Positions 7,032 through 13,503 of a stretch of DNA of 33,020 nt are shown piece after piece. The notes under the pieces are model-generated. The model saw nothing but the letters and a program-made list of their open reading frames with translations. It ran no database searches and was not told where the DNA came from. The DNA lies in assembly GCF_014596445.1 (NCBI RefSeq), contig NZ_MECL01000052.1:1-33020 (forward strand), written 5' to 3'. Positions within the stretch are counted from its first letter, which is position 1; each line of letters begins with the position of its first letter. The translations under genes were made by a program, and so were the position numbers. The stretch is from Streptomyces sp. CBMA29 (lineage in GTDB: Bacteria > Actinomycetota > Actinomycetes > Streptomycetales > Streptomycetaceae).

Positions 7032-8243
7032 ATGACGCACGAGAACGTCTCACTGTTCGCCGCTCTGTCGGCCGCCGCCGAGGACCGGATCGTCTTCGAT
7101 CTCAGCGGTATCGAGGAACGCTACGATTCCCTGCTGCGTGAGCTGCCGGGAGTTTCGGTGCGCTTCGCCATGAAATCCTGTCCCGTGGACGAAGTGCTCG
7201 CCTGTCTTGTCGCGAAAGGCAGCGGATTCGACGCGGCGAGTATCAACGAGATCGAGCAGGCCGTACGCTCCGGCGTCGCGGTCGGCAGAATTCACTACGG
7301 CAACACCGTCAAGTCGGACCGGGACATCGCGGCGGCCTATCGCCTCGGTGTCAGGGACTTCGCCACCGACAGTCTGGAGGATGTCGCCGCCGTCGCGGCG
7401 CACGCCCAGGGCTCGCGGGTGTTCTGCCGGTTGGCGACCGACGGTGACGGAGCGCTCTGGGGTCTGAGCAACAAGTTCGGCTGCTCGGCCGAGGACGCCG
7501 TGGCCGTGCTGGAGAAGGCGCGGGAGTCCGGGCTGCGGCCGGCCGGGCTCTCCGTGCACGTCGGTTCGCAGCAGATGACGGCCGAGGCGTGGCAGCGGGC
7601 GTTCGAGCAGCTGGTCGACACGCTGACCGTGCTCGGCGAGCGCGGTATGCCGCCGCGGTACGTCAATCTGGGCGGCGGCCTGCCCGCGCTCGGCTATCTC
7701 GACAAGCGCGGCAGGCCGCTCGACCCGCCGATCGACAAGATCTTCGCCGTCATCCGCGAGGGCATGCAGCGGTGCCGGGAGGCGGCGGGCGACGGCCTGG
7801 GCTTCGTGATGGAGCCGGGCCGCCACCTGGTCGCCGACCACGGGGCCGTCCGGGCGCATGTCTCCCGGCTGTCCACCCGGCACACGGCGGACGGCACGGC
7901 CCACCGCTGGCTGTACCTGAGCTGCGGGAAGTTCAACGGCCTGTACGAGATGGACGAGTTGCAGTACCGGCTGGTCTTCCCCACCCACCCCGACACCCCG
8001 CGCGTCGAGGCCACCGTGGCCGGTCCGACCTGTGACAGCGACGACGCCTATTCGCGCGAGCACAGCCTGGTCCCGGTACCCGAGTCGGTCGAGTCGGGCG
8101 ACCCGGTGTGGGTGCTGTCCAGCGGTGCCTACGCCGTCAGTTACATGACCCAGGGGTTCAACGGCTTCAGCCCGCTGCCGTACGTGTGCGTACGCGGCGC
8201 GGGCGACCGGCCGGGCCGCCCGCGGAAGGAGCACGACAGGTGA
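7032..8243 (+). CDS. Fold-type III PLP amino acid decarboxylase (ornithine/lysine/DAP type)
   Basis: This 403-residue enzyme belongs to the alanine-racemase-fold decarboxylases, which use pyridoxal phosphate to remove CO2 from basic amino acids or related intermediates. The PLP lysine is K48 in RFAMKSCP. The HVGSQ segment (H176), the glycine loop NLGGGLP (212-218) and EPGR (261-264), which hold the cofactor, are all present. C334-D335 in GPTCDSDD and Y367 in SSGAYAVSY are the residues supplied by the second subunit of the dimer. The CDS-plus-GAY pattern is closer to ornithine-type than to alanine racemases. The ATG at 7032 has no strong ribosome binding site, so translation may be coupled to the gene eight bases upstream. 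Its stop overlaps the next start (GTGA). The exact substrate is not readable from the sequence. Confidence 0.88.
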   Translation: MTHENVSLFAALSAAAEDRIVFDLSGIEERYDSLLRELPGVSVRFAMKSCPVDEVLACLVAKGSGFDAASINEIEQAVRSGVAVGRIHYGNTVKSDRDIAAAYRLGVRDFATDSLEDVAAVAAHAQGSRVFCRLATDGDGALWGLSNKFGCSAEDAVAVLEKARESGLRPAGLSVHVGSQQMTAEAWQRAFEQLVDTLTVLGERGMPPRYVNLGGGLPALGYLDKRGRPLDPPIDKIFAVIREGMQRCREAAGDGLGFVMEPGRHLVADHGAVRAHVSRLSTRHTADGTAHRWLYLSCGKFNGLYEMDELQYRLVFPTHPDTPRVEATVAGPTCDSDDAYSREHSLVPVPESVESGDPVWVLSSGAYAVSYMTQGFNGFSPLPYVCVRGAGDRPGRPRKEHDR

Positions 8244-8842
8244 GCGACCGCGAGACATCCCGGCGCGCGGTGACGGATCACGCGCGCGTCCGCCCCGTCG
8301 GCGACGGTGACTGGGCGGACCTCGTCGCGCTCGAAGCCGCCGCCTATACGTCCCTCGGTCTGTCCGAGGGACGGGCCGCGCTGGAGTCGAAGGCATGGGC
8401 CTCGCCGACGACGTGCTTCGTCCTCGACGTCGAACAGCGGCTCGCCGGTTACCTGTTGGCGCTGCCGTATCCGGTGTCGCAGTCGCCCGACCTCGCCCGC
8501 GGCGAGGAGGTGGTCTTCCACTCGCGCAATCTGCATGTGCACGACCTCGTCATCGCCGAGGATCTGCGCGGCCGGGGCCTGGGAAAACGCCTGCTGCACC
8601 ACCTCACCGGGCGGGCGCTCCAGCAGGGATACGAGCAGATGTCGCTCGTCGCGGTCGGCGGCAGTCACACCTTCTGGGCGGCGAACGGCTTCGCCGCCCA
8701 GAAGGAGGTCGTGAACTCCGCGAGCTACGGGGCCGGTTCGGTGTACATGTCCATGGCGCTGCCGACCGCGCCGACCGTCGAGAGTCCGACGCCGACCAGC
8801 GGCCTGCTGAGCGGGACACCAACGCGAAACGAAGTGGGATAA
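8240..8842 (+). CDS. GNAT-family N-acetyltransferase
   Basis: This is a 200-residue acetyltransferase of the GCN5-related family, which moves acetyl from acetyl-CoA to an amine. The acetyl-CoA loop is clear in LVIAEDLRGRGLGKRLLHHL (R-x-x-G-x-G/A), preceded by the strand HSRNLHVHDLVI. The start is the GTG at 8240-8242, which overlaps the decarboxylase stop by four bases and has AAGGAG eight bases upstream. A longer reading upstream would lie inside the decarboxylase gene. The C-terminal 25 residues are rich in Thr and Pro and probably disordered. In this operon it may acetylate the amine released by the decarboxylase, either as a biosynthetic step or as self-protection; both are inference. Confidence 0.85.
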   Translation: MSDRETSRRAVTDHARVRPVGDGDWADLVALEAAAYTSLGLSEGRAALESKAWASPTTCFVLDVEQRLAGYLLALPYPVSQSPDLARGEEVVFHSRNLHVHDLVIAEDLRGRGLGKRLLHHLTGRALQQGYEQMSLVAVGGSHTFWAANGFAAQKEVVNSASYGAGSVYMSMALPTAPTVESPTPTSGLLSGTPTRNEVG

Positions 8843-8847
8843 CGCCT

Positions 8848-10086
8848 GTGTTGCACGTTCACGATCCGTTCCGGCGCGGGCAGTTGGCGATCGGGGCGCT
8901 CTTCTTCTCGCTGGGCTTCCAGTACGCCACCTGGGCGTCGCGGCTGCCCGCGATCAAGGCGCATCTGGACCTGACCGCCGCGCAGGTGGGGCTGCTGCTC
9001 ATGGCCACCGGCATCGGCGCCGCCGCCGCTTTCCCGCTGGTGGCGATGCTGATGCGGCGGCTGGGGTCGCGGCTGCTGTCGCTGCTCTCGGCCGTCGGCC
9101 TGACGCTGCTGCTCATCCCGCTGTCGGTCATGCCGAACTATCCGGTCGCGCTGCTCATCATGGGCTGTGACGGTGTGCTCGTGGCCTGCCTGAACGTCGC
9201 GATGAACGCGCAGGGCGCCGCGCTGGAGGCCGTCCACCGGCGCAACGCCATGGCCAAACTGCACGCGACCTTCAGCGGCGGCTCGCTCGGCGCGGCCCTG
9301 CTCGCCTCCGGCATGAACACCGTCACCTCCACGATGGCGGTGCACTTCGGCGCCGCCGCCGTCCTGTTGCTCCTGCTGACCGCGTACGCCAGGACCGGCC
9401 TGCTGACGCGGGAGCAGGTCGCGGCCAAGGTCGAGGCGGCCGAGACGGAGGAGGCGGAGGAGGCGGAGGACGCGGTCGCGGTCGCGGTCGCGAAGGAGCG
9501 GGGCACGAAGGAGCGGGACGCCAAGAGCCGCGGCACGTGGACGCTGCCCGCCCGTATGACCCTGTGGATGGGCTGCGCGATGGCTTTCGGCACGGTGACC
9601 GAGGGCGCGATGAACGACTGGTCGGCGATCTACATGAAGGACGTCGCCAAAGCCTCGGCCGAACTGGCGCCCATGGGCATCGCCGTCGTCTCGGTCATGA
9701 TGGTGCTCGCCCGGCTCTTCGCCGACGGCTGGCGCAGCCGCTGGGGCGACGGCCTGATCGTCCGCGCGGGCAGCGCCCTGGCCGCGGCGGGCCTGGCCCT
9801 CGCACTGCTCAGCGGCGGCGTGGTCCCGGCGCTGATCGGCTTCGCCGCGGTCGGCCTGGGCATCGCCGCCGTGACGCCGTGCGTGTACGTGGCGGCGGCC
9901 GGTCAGGGTTCGGACGCGCTGACGCTGGTCGCGACGATGGGTACGACGGGGCTGCTCGCGGGGCCGCCGGTGATCGGCTTCATCGCCAACGCGACCGGTC
10001 TGGTCTGGGGCCTGGGCGCCGTGGCCGCCTCGGCGCTGGTCGTGTCCCTGTGCAGCACGCAGATCCGCTGGACGTCGACCGCCTGA
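8848..10086 (+). CDS. MFS transporter, YbjJ-like
   Basis: This is a 412-residue major facilitator with about twelve membrane segments. The first half begins GALFFSLGFQYATWASRLPAIK, and HRRNAMAKLHATFSGGSLGA lies near the middle; both are typical of the YbjJ-like branch, whose substrates are largely unknown. The central cytosolic loop (about residues 192-225) is a charged low-complexity segment made of repeated Glu-Glu-Ala and Val-Ala units, encoded by short GAGGCG and GTCGCG repeats near 9443-9492. The start is the GTG at 8848-8850 with GTGGGA eight bases upstream. It begins five bases after the acetyltransferase stop and closes the operon, with a hairpin just past its stop. By position it most likely exports the operon's product. 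Confidence 0.87.
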   Translation: MLHVHDPFRRGQLAIGALFFSLGFQYATWASRLPAIKAHLDLTAAQVGLLLMATGIGAAAAFPLVAMLMRRLGSRLLSLLSAVGLTLLLIPLSVMPNYPVALLIMGCDGVLVACLNVAMNAQGAALEAVHRRNAMAKLHATFSGGSLGAALLASGMNTVTSTMAVHFGAAAVLLLLLTAYARTGLLTREQVAAKVEAAETEEAEEAEDAVAVAVAKERGTKERDAKSRGTWTLPARMTLWMGCAMAFGTVTEGAMNDWSAIYMKDVAKASAELAPMGIAVVSVMMVLARLFADGWRSRWGDGLIVRAGSALAAAGLALALLSGGVVPALIGFAAVGLGIAAVTPCVYVAAAGQGSDALTLVATMGTTGLLAGPPVIGFIANATGLVWGLGAVAASALVVSLCSTQIRWTSTA

Positions 10087-10090
10087 GCGG

Positions 10091-10134
10091 CGGGCCGCGC
10101 CCCGAATCACGGTTGACGCCCCGGGGCGCGCCCG
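10091..10134 (+). terminator. GC-rich hairpin after the MFS gene
   Basis: Arms CGGGCCGCGCCCCG (10091-10104) and CGGGGCGCGCCCG (10122-10134) pair with one bulged C around a 17-base loop. It starts four bases after the MFS stop and probably ends the five-gene operon. There is no T-run. Confidence 0.6.
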
Positions 10135-10141
10135 CTTCGCT
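10113..10141 (+). promoter_or_regulatory. Candidate promoter for a leaderless GNAT mRNA
   Basis: TTGACG (10113-10118) and TTCGCT (10136-10141) are 17 bases apart. The GTG at 10148 follows after six bases, so transcription could begin at the start codon. This fits the missing ribosome binding site. The -10 is weak and the box overlaps the terminator hairpin. Confidence 0.35.
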
Positions 10142-10147
10142 GTGCCG

Positions 10148-10588
10148 GTGAGCACACTTCGCGTCGAACGCGTACGCCCCGACTCCTTCGTCCAGGACTG
10201 GCGCGCCGTCCACAACACGGTCATCCCCACGCATCCGCTGTCCCTGGACGACGTCCGGGAGCGCAGCGGGCGCCACCTCCTGGAGGTCGCCTACCTCGAC
10301 GGCGTCCTGGTCGGAAACATGACGGTACGGCCGCCGACGGACGACGAGCCGGTGGTCACGGTCATCGCGCGGGTCCTCACCGCACACCGGGGGCGGGGCC
10401 TCGGCCGGGAGCTGTACGCGCGCGGACTCGCGCACGCGCGGGAGCTGCGGCCGGGCGCCGTCGAGACGGTGGTGCTGGAGTCCCATCAGGACGGGCTGCG
10501 CTTCGCGCTGCGGCAGGGCTTCGTCGAGGTCGAGCGGTATCTGCTGCCGGGCGACACGATCCGTTACGTGACGCTGCGGCTGCCCTGA
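10148..10588 (+). CDS. GNAT-family N-acetyltransferase, short
   Basis: This is a 146-residue single-domain acetyltransferase. The acetyl-CoA binding loop is in VLTAHRGRGLGRELYARGLAHA, and the C-terminal strand pattern LESHQDGLRFALRQGFVEVER is normal for the family. The acceptor is unknown. The start is taken as GTG 10148 (VSTLRVERV); an in-frame GTG six bases earlier is equally possible, and neither has a ribosome binding site. The 3' end overlaps the convergent acetyltransferase gene by 25 bases, so the two transcripts would be complementary there. It lies beyond the operon terminator and is probably not part of that pathway. Confidence 0.8.
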   Translation: MSTLRVERVRPDSFVQDWRAVHNTVIPTHPLSLDDVRERSGRHLLEVAYLDGVLVGNMTVRPPTDDEPVVTVIARVLTAHRGRGLGRELYARGLAHARELRPGAVETVVLESHQDGLRFALRQGFVEVERYLLPGDTIRYVTLRLP

Positions 10589-11160
10589 GCGGCGTTCTCC
10601 GCGCCGCCGCCGTGGCGGCCGGGGCGGAGGTCGAGCATGTGGAACACCTTGTCGTAGCGGCGCGGCCCGACCGCCACGAAGTCCGGCAGGCGGCCGTACT
10701 CGCGAAAGCCCAGTGATTCGTAGAGGCCGATGGCGCGGGTGTTGTCGCTGCGGGCGTCGAGGGTGAGCACTTCGATCCCGGCCCGGCGGGCGTCGGCGAC
10801 GAGCGTCGCGGTCAGGGCGCGGCCGATGCCGTGGCCGTGGGCGGCGCCGTCCACCGCCAGCCGCTCCAGGTCGGCGTGGGGGCGGTGGGTGGGGCGGGAG
10901 TACCGCAGCCAGTAGCCGAACCCGACCAGATCCTCGCCGAGATACGCGGCGCGCAGCGACCCGTCACCGGCCCGTACGGAGGTCAGGATCCGGTCGACCA
11001 GGGCCGTGATCTCCTCGGGCCCTGGCGGCTCCAGCCAGCCGAGCGGGGCGCCGCCCTTGACCAGCGCGGCCAGCAGCGCGTGCGCCGCTCCCGGGTCCAG
11101 TGCGCGAGCCCGCTCGATGCGCAGCTCGTCCCCGAGCGCGCCCGCCTCAGCCGTCGTCAT
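10564..11160 (-). CDS. GNAT-family N-acetyltransferase
   Basis: This is a 198-residue acetyltransferase. The core lies at about residues 60-165: LERLAVDGAAHGHGIGRALT carries the acetyl-CoA loop, followed by LTLDARSDNTRAIGLYESLG, the N-x-R-A-I-x-L-Y-E-x-x-G-F signature of classical GNAT enzymes, and YDKVFHMLDL near the end. The substrate is unknown; the pattern resembles small-molecule amine acetyltransferases. The ATG at 11158-11160 has GAGAGG nine bases upstream. The gene is convergent with, and overlaps by 25 bases, the preceding acetyltransferase gene. Confidence 0.87.
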   Translation of the reverse strand: MTTAEAGALGDELRIERARALDPGAAHALLAALVKGGAPLGWLEPPGPEEITALVDRILTSVRAGDGSLRAAYLGEDLVGFGYWLRYSRPTHRPHADLERLAVDGAAHGHGIGRALTATLVADARRAGIEVLTLDARSDNTRAIGLYESLGFREYGRLPDFVAVGPRRYDKVFHMLDLRPGRHGGGAENAAQGSRSVT

Positions 11161-11324
11161 CGCGTTCCGCCTCTCCCGCGCAGGTACGTCCGTCCGTGAG
11201 CCGCCGCACCCCGCGTACCGCCAGGGTCCGGCCGCCCCTTCCCTCCCCCATCATCTCCGGCGGGGCCTGGCCGACACCTCTGTCCGCGACCGCGTTCACG
11301 CCCGAGTCGTACAGTGGCGACAAG

Positions 11325-11907
11325 ACCGTCAGCATTCTGGACATTCCCGGCGTCCCAGCCGTGCGGCAGCGGTTGCGCGCGGAACTGCTGGCGCGGGTGG
11401 CGGGGCCCGCGGGGCCGAGAACCGGGCGCGGATCCGCATCTGCTGGGCTGGGTGCACGTCGCCGAGGTGGACGGTTTCCTGCGCGCTCATCAGCGCTACG
11501 GGGCGCGGCCGTTGGACGCCGCGGGCCGTGACGCCTCCGTGGCGGACACCGCGCGGGGCGCGGAAGCCCTCGGCGTCCTCGACCCGCCGCGCGACCACGC
11601 GGCGCTGACCGCCCGGCTCGCCGCGTACCGGCCGGAGTTGCGGACCACGGCAGAGGCGCGGGACGCCGCGCGTTTCCTGCTGCTCGACCCGCCGCTGCCC
11701 TGGGCCGCCCGCGGTCCGTACGCGATCCTGGCCGCGGGCGCGGTGGGGCTGCTCCCTTCGTGGGCCCGCGGCCCGCTGCGGCTGCCGTATCCGCCGATCA
11801 CCGAGGCGACCGGCGTCCGGCTCGCGGGGCACGGTCTGACCAGGACGATCCGCTGGGCGACGGCTCCGGAGGCGGCCGAGCCGTCCCACGGGCCGTCACA
11901 AGCCTGA
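11325..11907 (+). pseudogene. Broken DUF2236 / MpaB-type oxygenase gene
   Basis: Two parts of one gene lie in different frames. From about 11325 to 11423 one frame gives TVSILDIPGVPAVRQRLRAE and onward to AGPAGPRT, the usual N-terminus of DUF2236 (rubber-oxygenase/MpaB-like) proteins. From about 11425 a second frame continues with DPHLLGWVHVAEVDGFLRAH through PPLPWAARGPYAILAAGAVG to a TGA at 11905-11907, the usual C-terminal half. Judged against what I know of the family, roughly 100 residues between these parts are missing, including the conserved HP and histidine region that binds the metal, and the frame shifts at the junction. The product cannot be a normal enzyme. A sequencing or assembly fault is the other explanation. 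The true start is unclear. Confidence 0.75.
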
Positions 11908-11931
11908 CGGGCGGAGCCGGAGGACGGCGCA

Positions 11932-11967
11932 CGGGCGGGGCGGACCGGTGTCGGTCCGCCCCGCCCG
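11932..11967. terminator. Perfect 15-bp hairpin, bidirectional terminator
   Basis: Arms CGGGCGGGGCGGACC (11932-11946) and GGTCCGCCCCGCCCG (11953-11967) pair perfectly around a six-base loop. It sits between the convergent DUF2236 remnant and the peptidase gene, 16 bases past the peptidase stop, and can serve both strands. Confidence 0.85.
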
Positions 11968-11982
11968 CGGGGAACGGGAGGG

Positions 11983-13239
11983 TCAGCCCGCGAAGGCCGT
12001 CGTCCCGATCGGGGTGCCGAGACCGGTCGGACCGTCGTAACCGGCCTTGCCGGTGCACAGGTAGCTGCCGGAGCAGCTTCCGTTGGAGCCGCTCGTCACG
12101 TCGTTGAGCGCCGTGGTGTGGGCGTACGGGAAGGACGTCGGGTACGAGCCGGAGGACGGGTTGCCCGCCAGCGCGTAGACCGAGGCGATGATCGGCGAGG
12201 AGACGCTGGTGCCGCCGAAGGTGTACCAGCCGGCGGTGACGCCGTAGGAGTCGTAGACCGCGACACCGGTGGCCGGGTCGGCGACCGCCGAGACATCGGC
12301 GATGGTCCGCTTGGAGCAGCCGGTGTCCTTCTGCCAGGACTGCTTGGCGTCGTAGGCCGAGCAGCCGGAGCCGGAGCCGGACCAGACCGTCTCGGTCCAA
12401 CCGCGGGTCGTGGACGACTTCTTGAGGTTGGTGCCGCCGACGGCGGTCACGTACTTCGAGGCCGCGGGGTACTCGGCGCCGTAGCCGGAGTCACCGGCGC
12501 TGACGGTGATCGCGACACCGGGGTGGTTGAAGTACGAGGAGTCGTAGCTGGTGTCGGAGGACGACTCGGAACCGCCGTAGCTGTTCGAGACGAACTTCGC
12601 GCCCAGGGCGACGGCCTCGTTGACCGACTTGCCGAGGTTGGCCATGGAGGCGGAACTGGCCTCGACCAGAAGGATGTTGCACTTCGGGCAGATGGCGCTG
12701 GCCATGTCCAGGTCGAGGGAGATCTCCTCGGCCCAGCCCGCGTCGGCGCTGGGCAGGGACGTGGTGGAGCCGGTCTGGCTCACCTTCTTGAAGCAGCCGC
12801 TGGCCACCGTGCAGGCGGGCAGACCGTAGTACGACCGGTAGGCGGCCAGGTCACTGGCGGCGTTGGGGTCGTCGTACGCGTCGACGATCGCGACCGTCTC
12901 GCCGCTGCCGTTGGCGGACGCCGCCGAGGTGAGGCCGTAGGCGGCGCGCAGGTCGGTGGGACCGTAGCCCGACGGCGTGGCGGCGGTGGCCGCGTCCGGC
13001 GAGATCGTGGTGGTCCGCGCGGCGTGCACGGTGCCGCTGGTGACACGCAGCGCCTTACAGGCCATGTCGCCCGCCTTGGCAGGCGTGGCACAGGCCCGCG
13101 CGGTGTGGACGGGCTGCGCGGCGGCCGGCGTCTGCGCGACGGCGGACGGGGTGAGAGCCAGCGCGGAAGCGGCCAGAGCGGCGACCGCGGTGAGGGGTAG
13201 ACCGGCGCGACGTATCGCCGGATTCAGGGTGATGCGCAA
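11983..13239 (-). CDS. Secreted sedolisin-type serine peptidase (S53)
   Basis: This is a 418-residue exported endopeptidase of the sedolisin family, subtilisin-fold acid peptidases. A Sec signal peptide covers residues 1-36 (RRAGLPLTAVAALAASALAL, then AVAQ). The catalytic residues fit S53: E172-x3-D176 in WAEEISLDLDMA, oxyanion Asp250 in VSAGDSGYGAEYPA, and Ser345 in FGGTSVSSPI. The large N-terminal propeptide of kumamolisin-type enzymes is absent; only about 55 residues separate the signal from the catalytic core, as in the short actinobacterial members I know. Six or more cysteines suggest disulfides. The start is a TTG with an ideal AGGAGG seven bases upstream. It probably digests protein outside the cell. 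Its neighbour upstream is a secreted GH78 enzyme with its own terminator. Confidence 0.9.
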   Translation of the reverse strand: MRITLNPAIRRAGLPLTAVAALAASALALTPSAVAQTPAAAQPVHTARACATPAKAGDMACKALRVTSGTVHAARTTTISPDAATAATPSGYGPTDLRAAYGLTSAASANGSGETVAIVDAYDDPNAASDLAAYRSYYGLPACTVASGCFKKVSQTGSTTSLPSADAGWAEEISLDLDMASAICPKCNILLVEASSASMANLGKSVNEAVALGAKFVSNSYGGSESSSDTSYDSSYFNHPGVAITVSAGDSGYGAEYPAASKYVTAVGGTNLKKSSTTRGWTETVWSGSGSGCSAYDAKQSWQKDTGCSKRTIADVSAVADPATGVAVYDSYGVTAGWYTFGGTSVSSPIIASVYALAGNPSSGSYPTSFPYAHTTALNDVTSGSNGSCSGSYLCTGKAGYDGPTGLGTPIGTTAFAG

Positions 13240-13246
13240 CGAACTG

Positions 13247-13252
13247 CCTCCT
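13247..13252 (-). promoter_or_regulatory. AGGAGG ribosome binding site deciding a TTG start
   Basis: A full AGGAGG lies seven bases upstream of the TTG at 13239-13237, which settles the start of the peptidase gene. Confidence 0.8.
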
Positions 13253-13327
13253 GTGGTGGGTTACCTGGGGGCCTGCGGATGCAGTGGTGCCTGCGGTGCC
13301 AGGTGGGGTGACTGAGGCACCGAACCG

Positions 13328-13354
13328 CCACTATGGGTGACGCGGTCACGTCAA
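13328..13354 (-). promoter_or_regulatory. Candidate peptidase promoter with internal palindrome
   Basis: On the minus strand TTGACG (13354-13349) and TAGTGG (13333-13328) are 15 bases apart, a short spacing. The palindrome GTGAC-CGC-GTCAC (13349-13337) fills the spacer and could be an operator. This is a modest candidate. Confidence 0.35.
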
Positions 13355-13430
13355 TACAGGGACCGGGCGAAGTCTCTACCTCCGCTTTGCCTTCGTCAGT
13401 TCGCCTTGGGGAAGACGTGGTCGAGAAATG

Positions 13431-13485
13431 ACCGCGCAGGATGCATGGATTCCACTTGCGTGGTTTCGCAACTCCCCTGCGCGGT
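13431..13485 (-). terminator. Hairpin downstream of the secreted GH78 gene
   Basis: Perfect 10-bp arms ACCGCGCAGG (13431-13440) and CCTGCGCGGT (13476-13485) enclose 35 bases that hold a small CCAC/GTGG inner stem. It begins 18 bases past the GH78 stop and probably separates it from the peptidase gene. Confidence 0.6.
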
Positions 13486-13503
13486 CCGCCGCTTGGGTTC
13501 GCG

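Noticed and set aside
9443..9494. Short GAGGCG and GTCGCG runs
   Set aside because: They lie in the coding sequence of the MFS transporter and simply encode a charged cytosolic loop; reported with that gene and not as a separate element.
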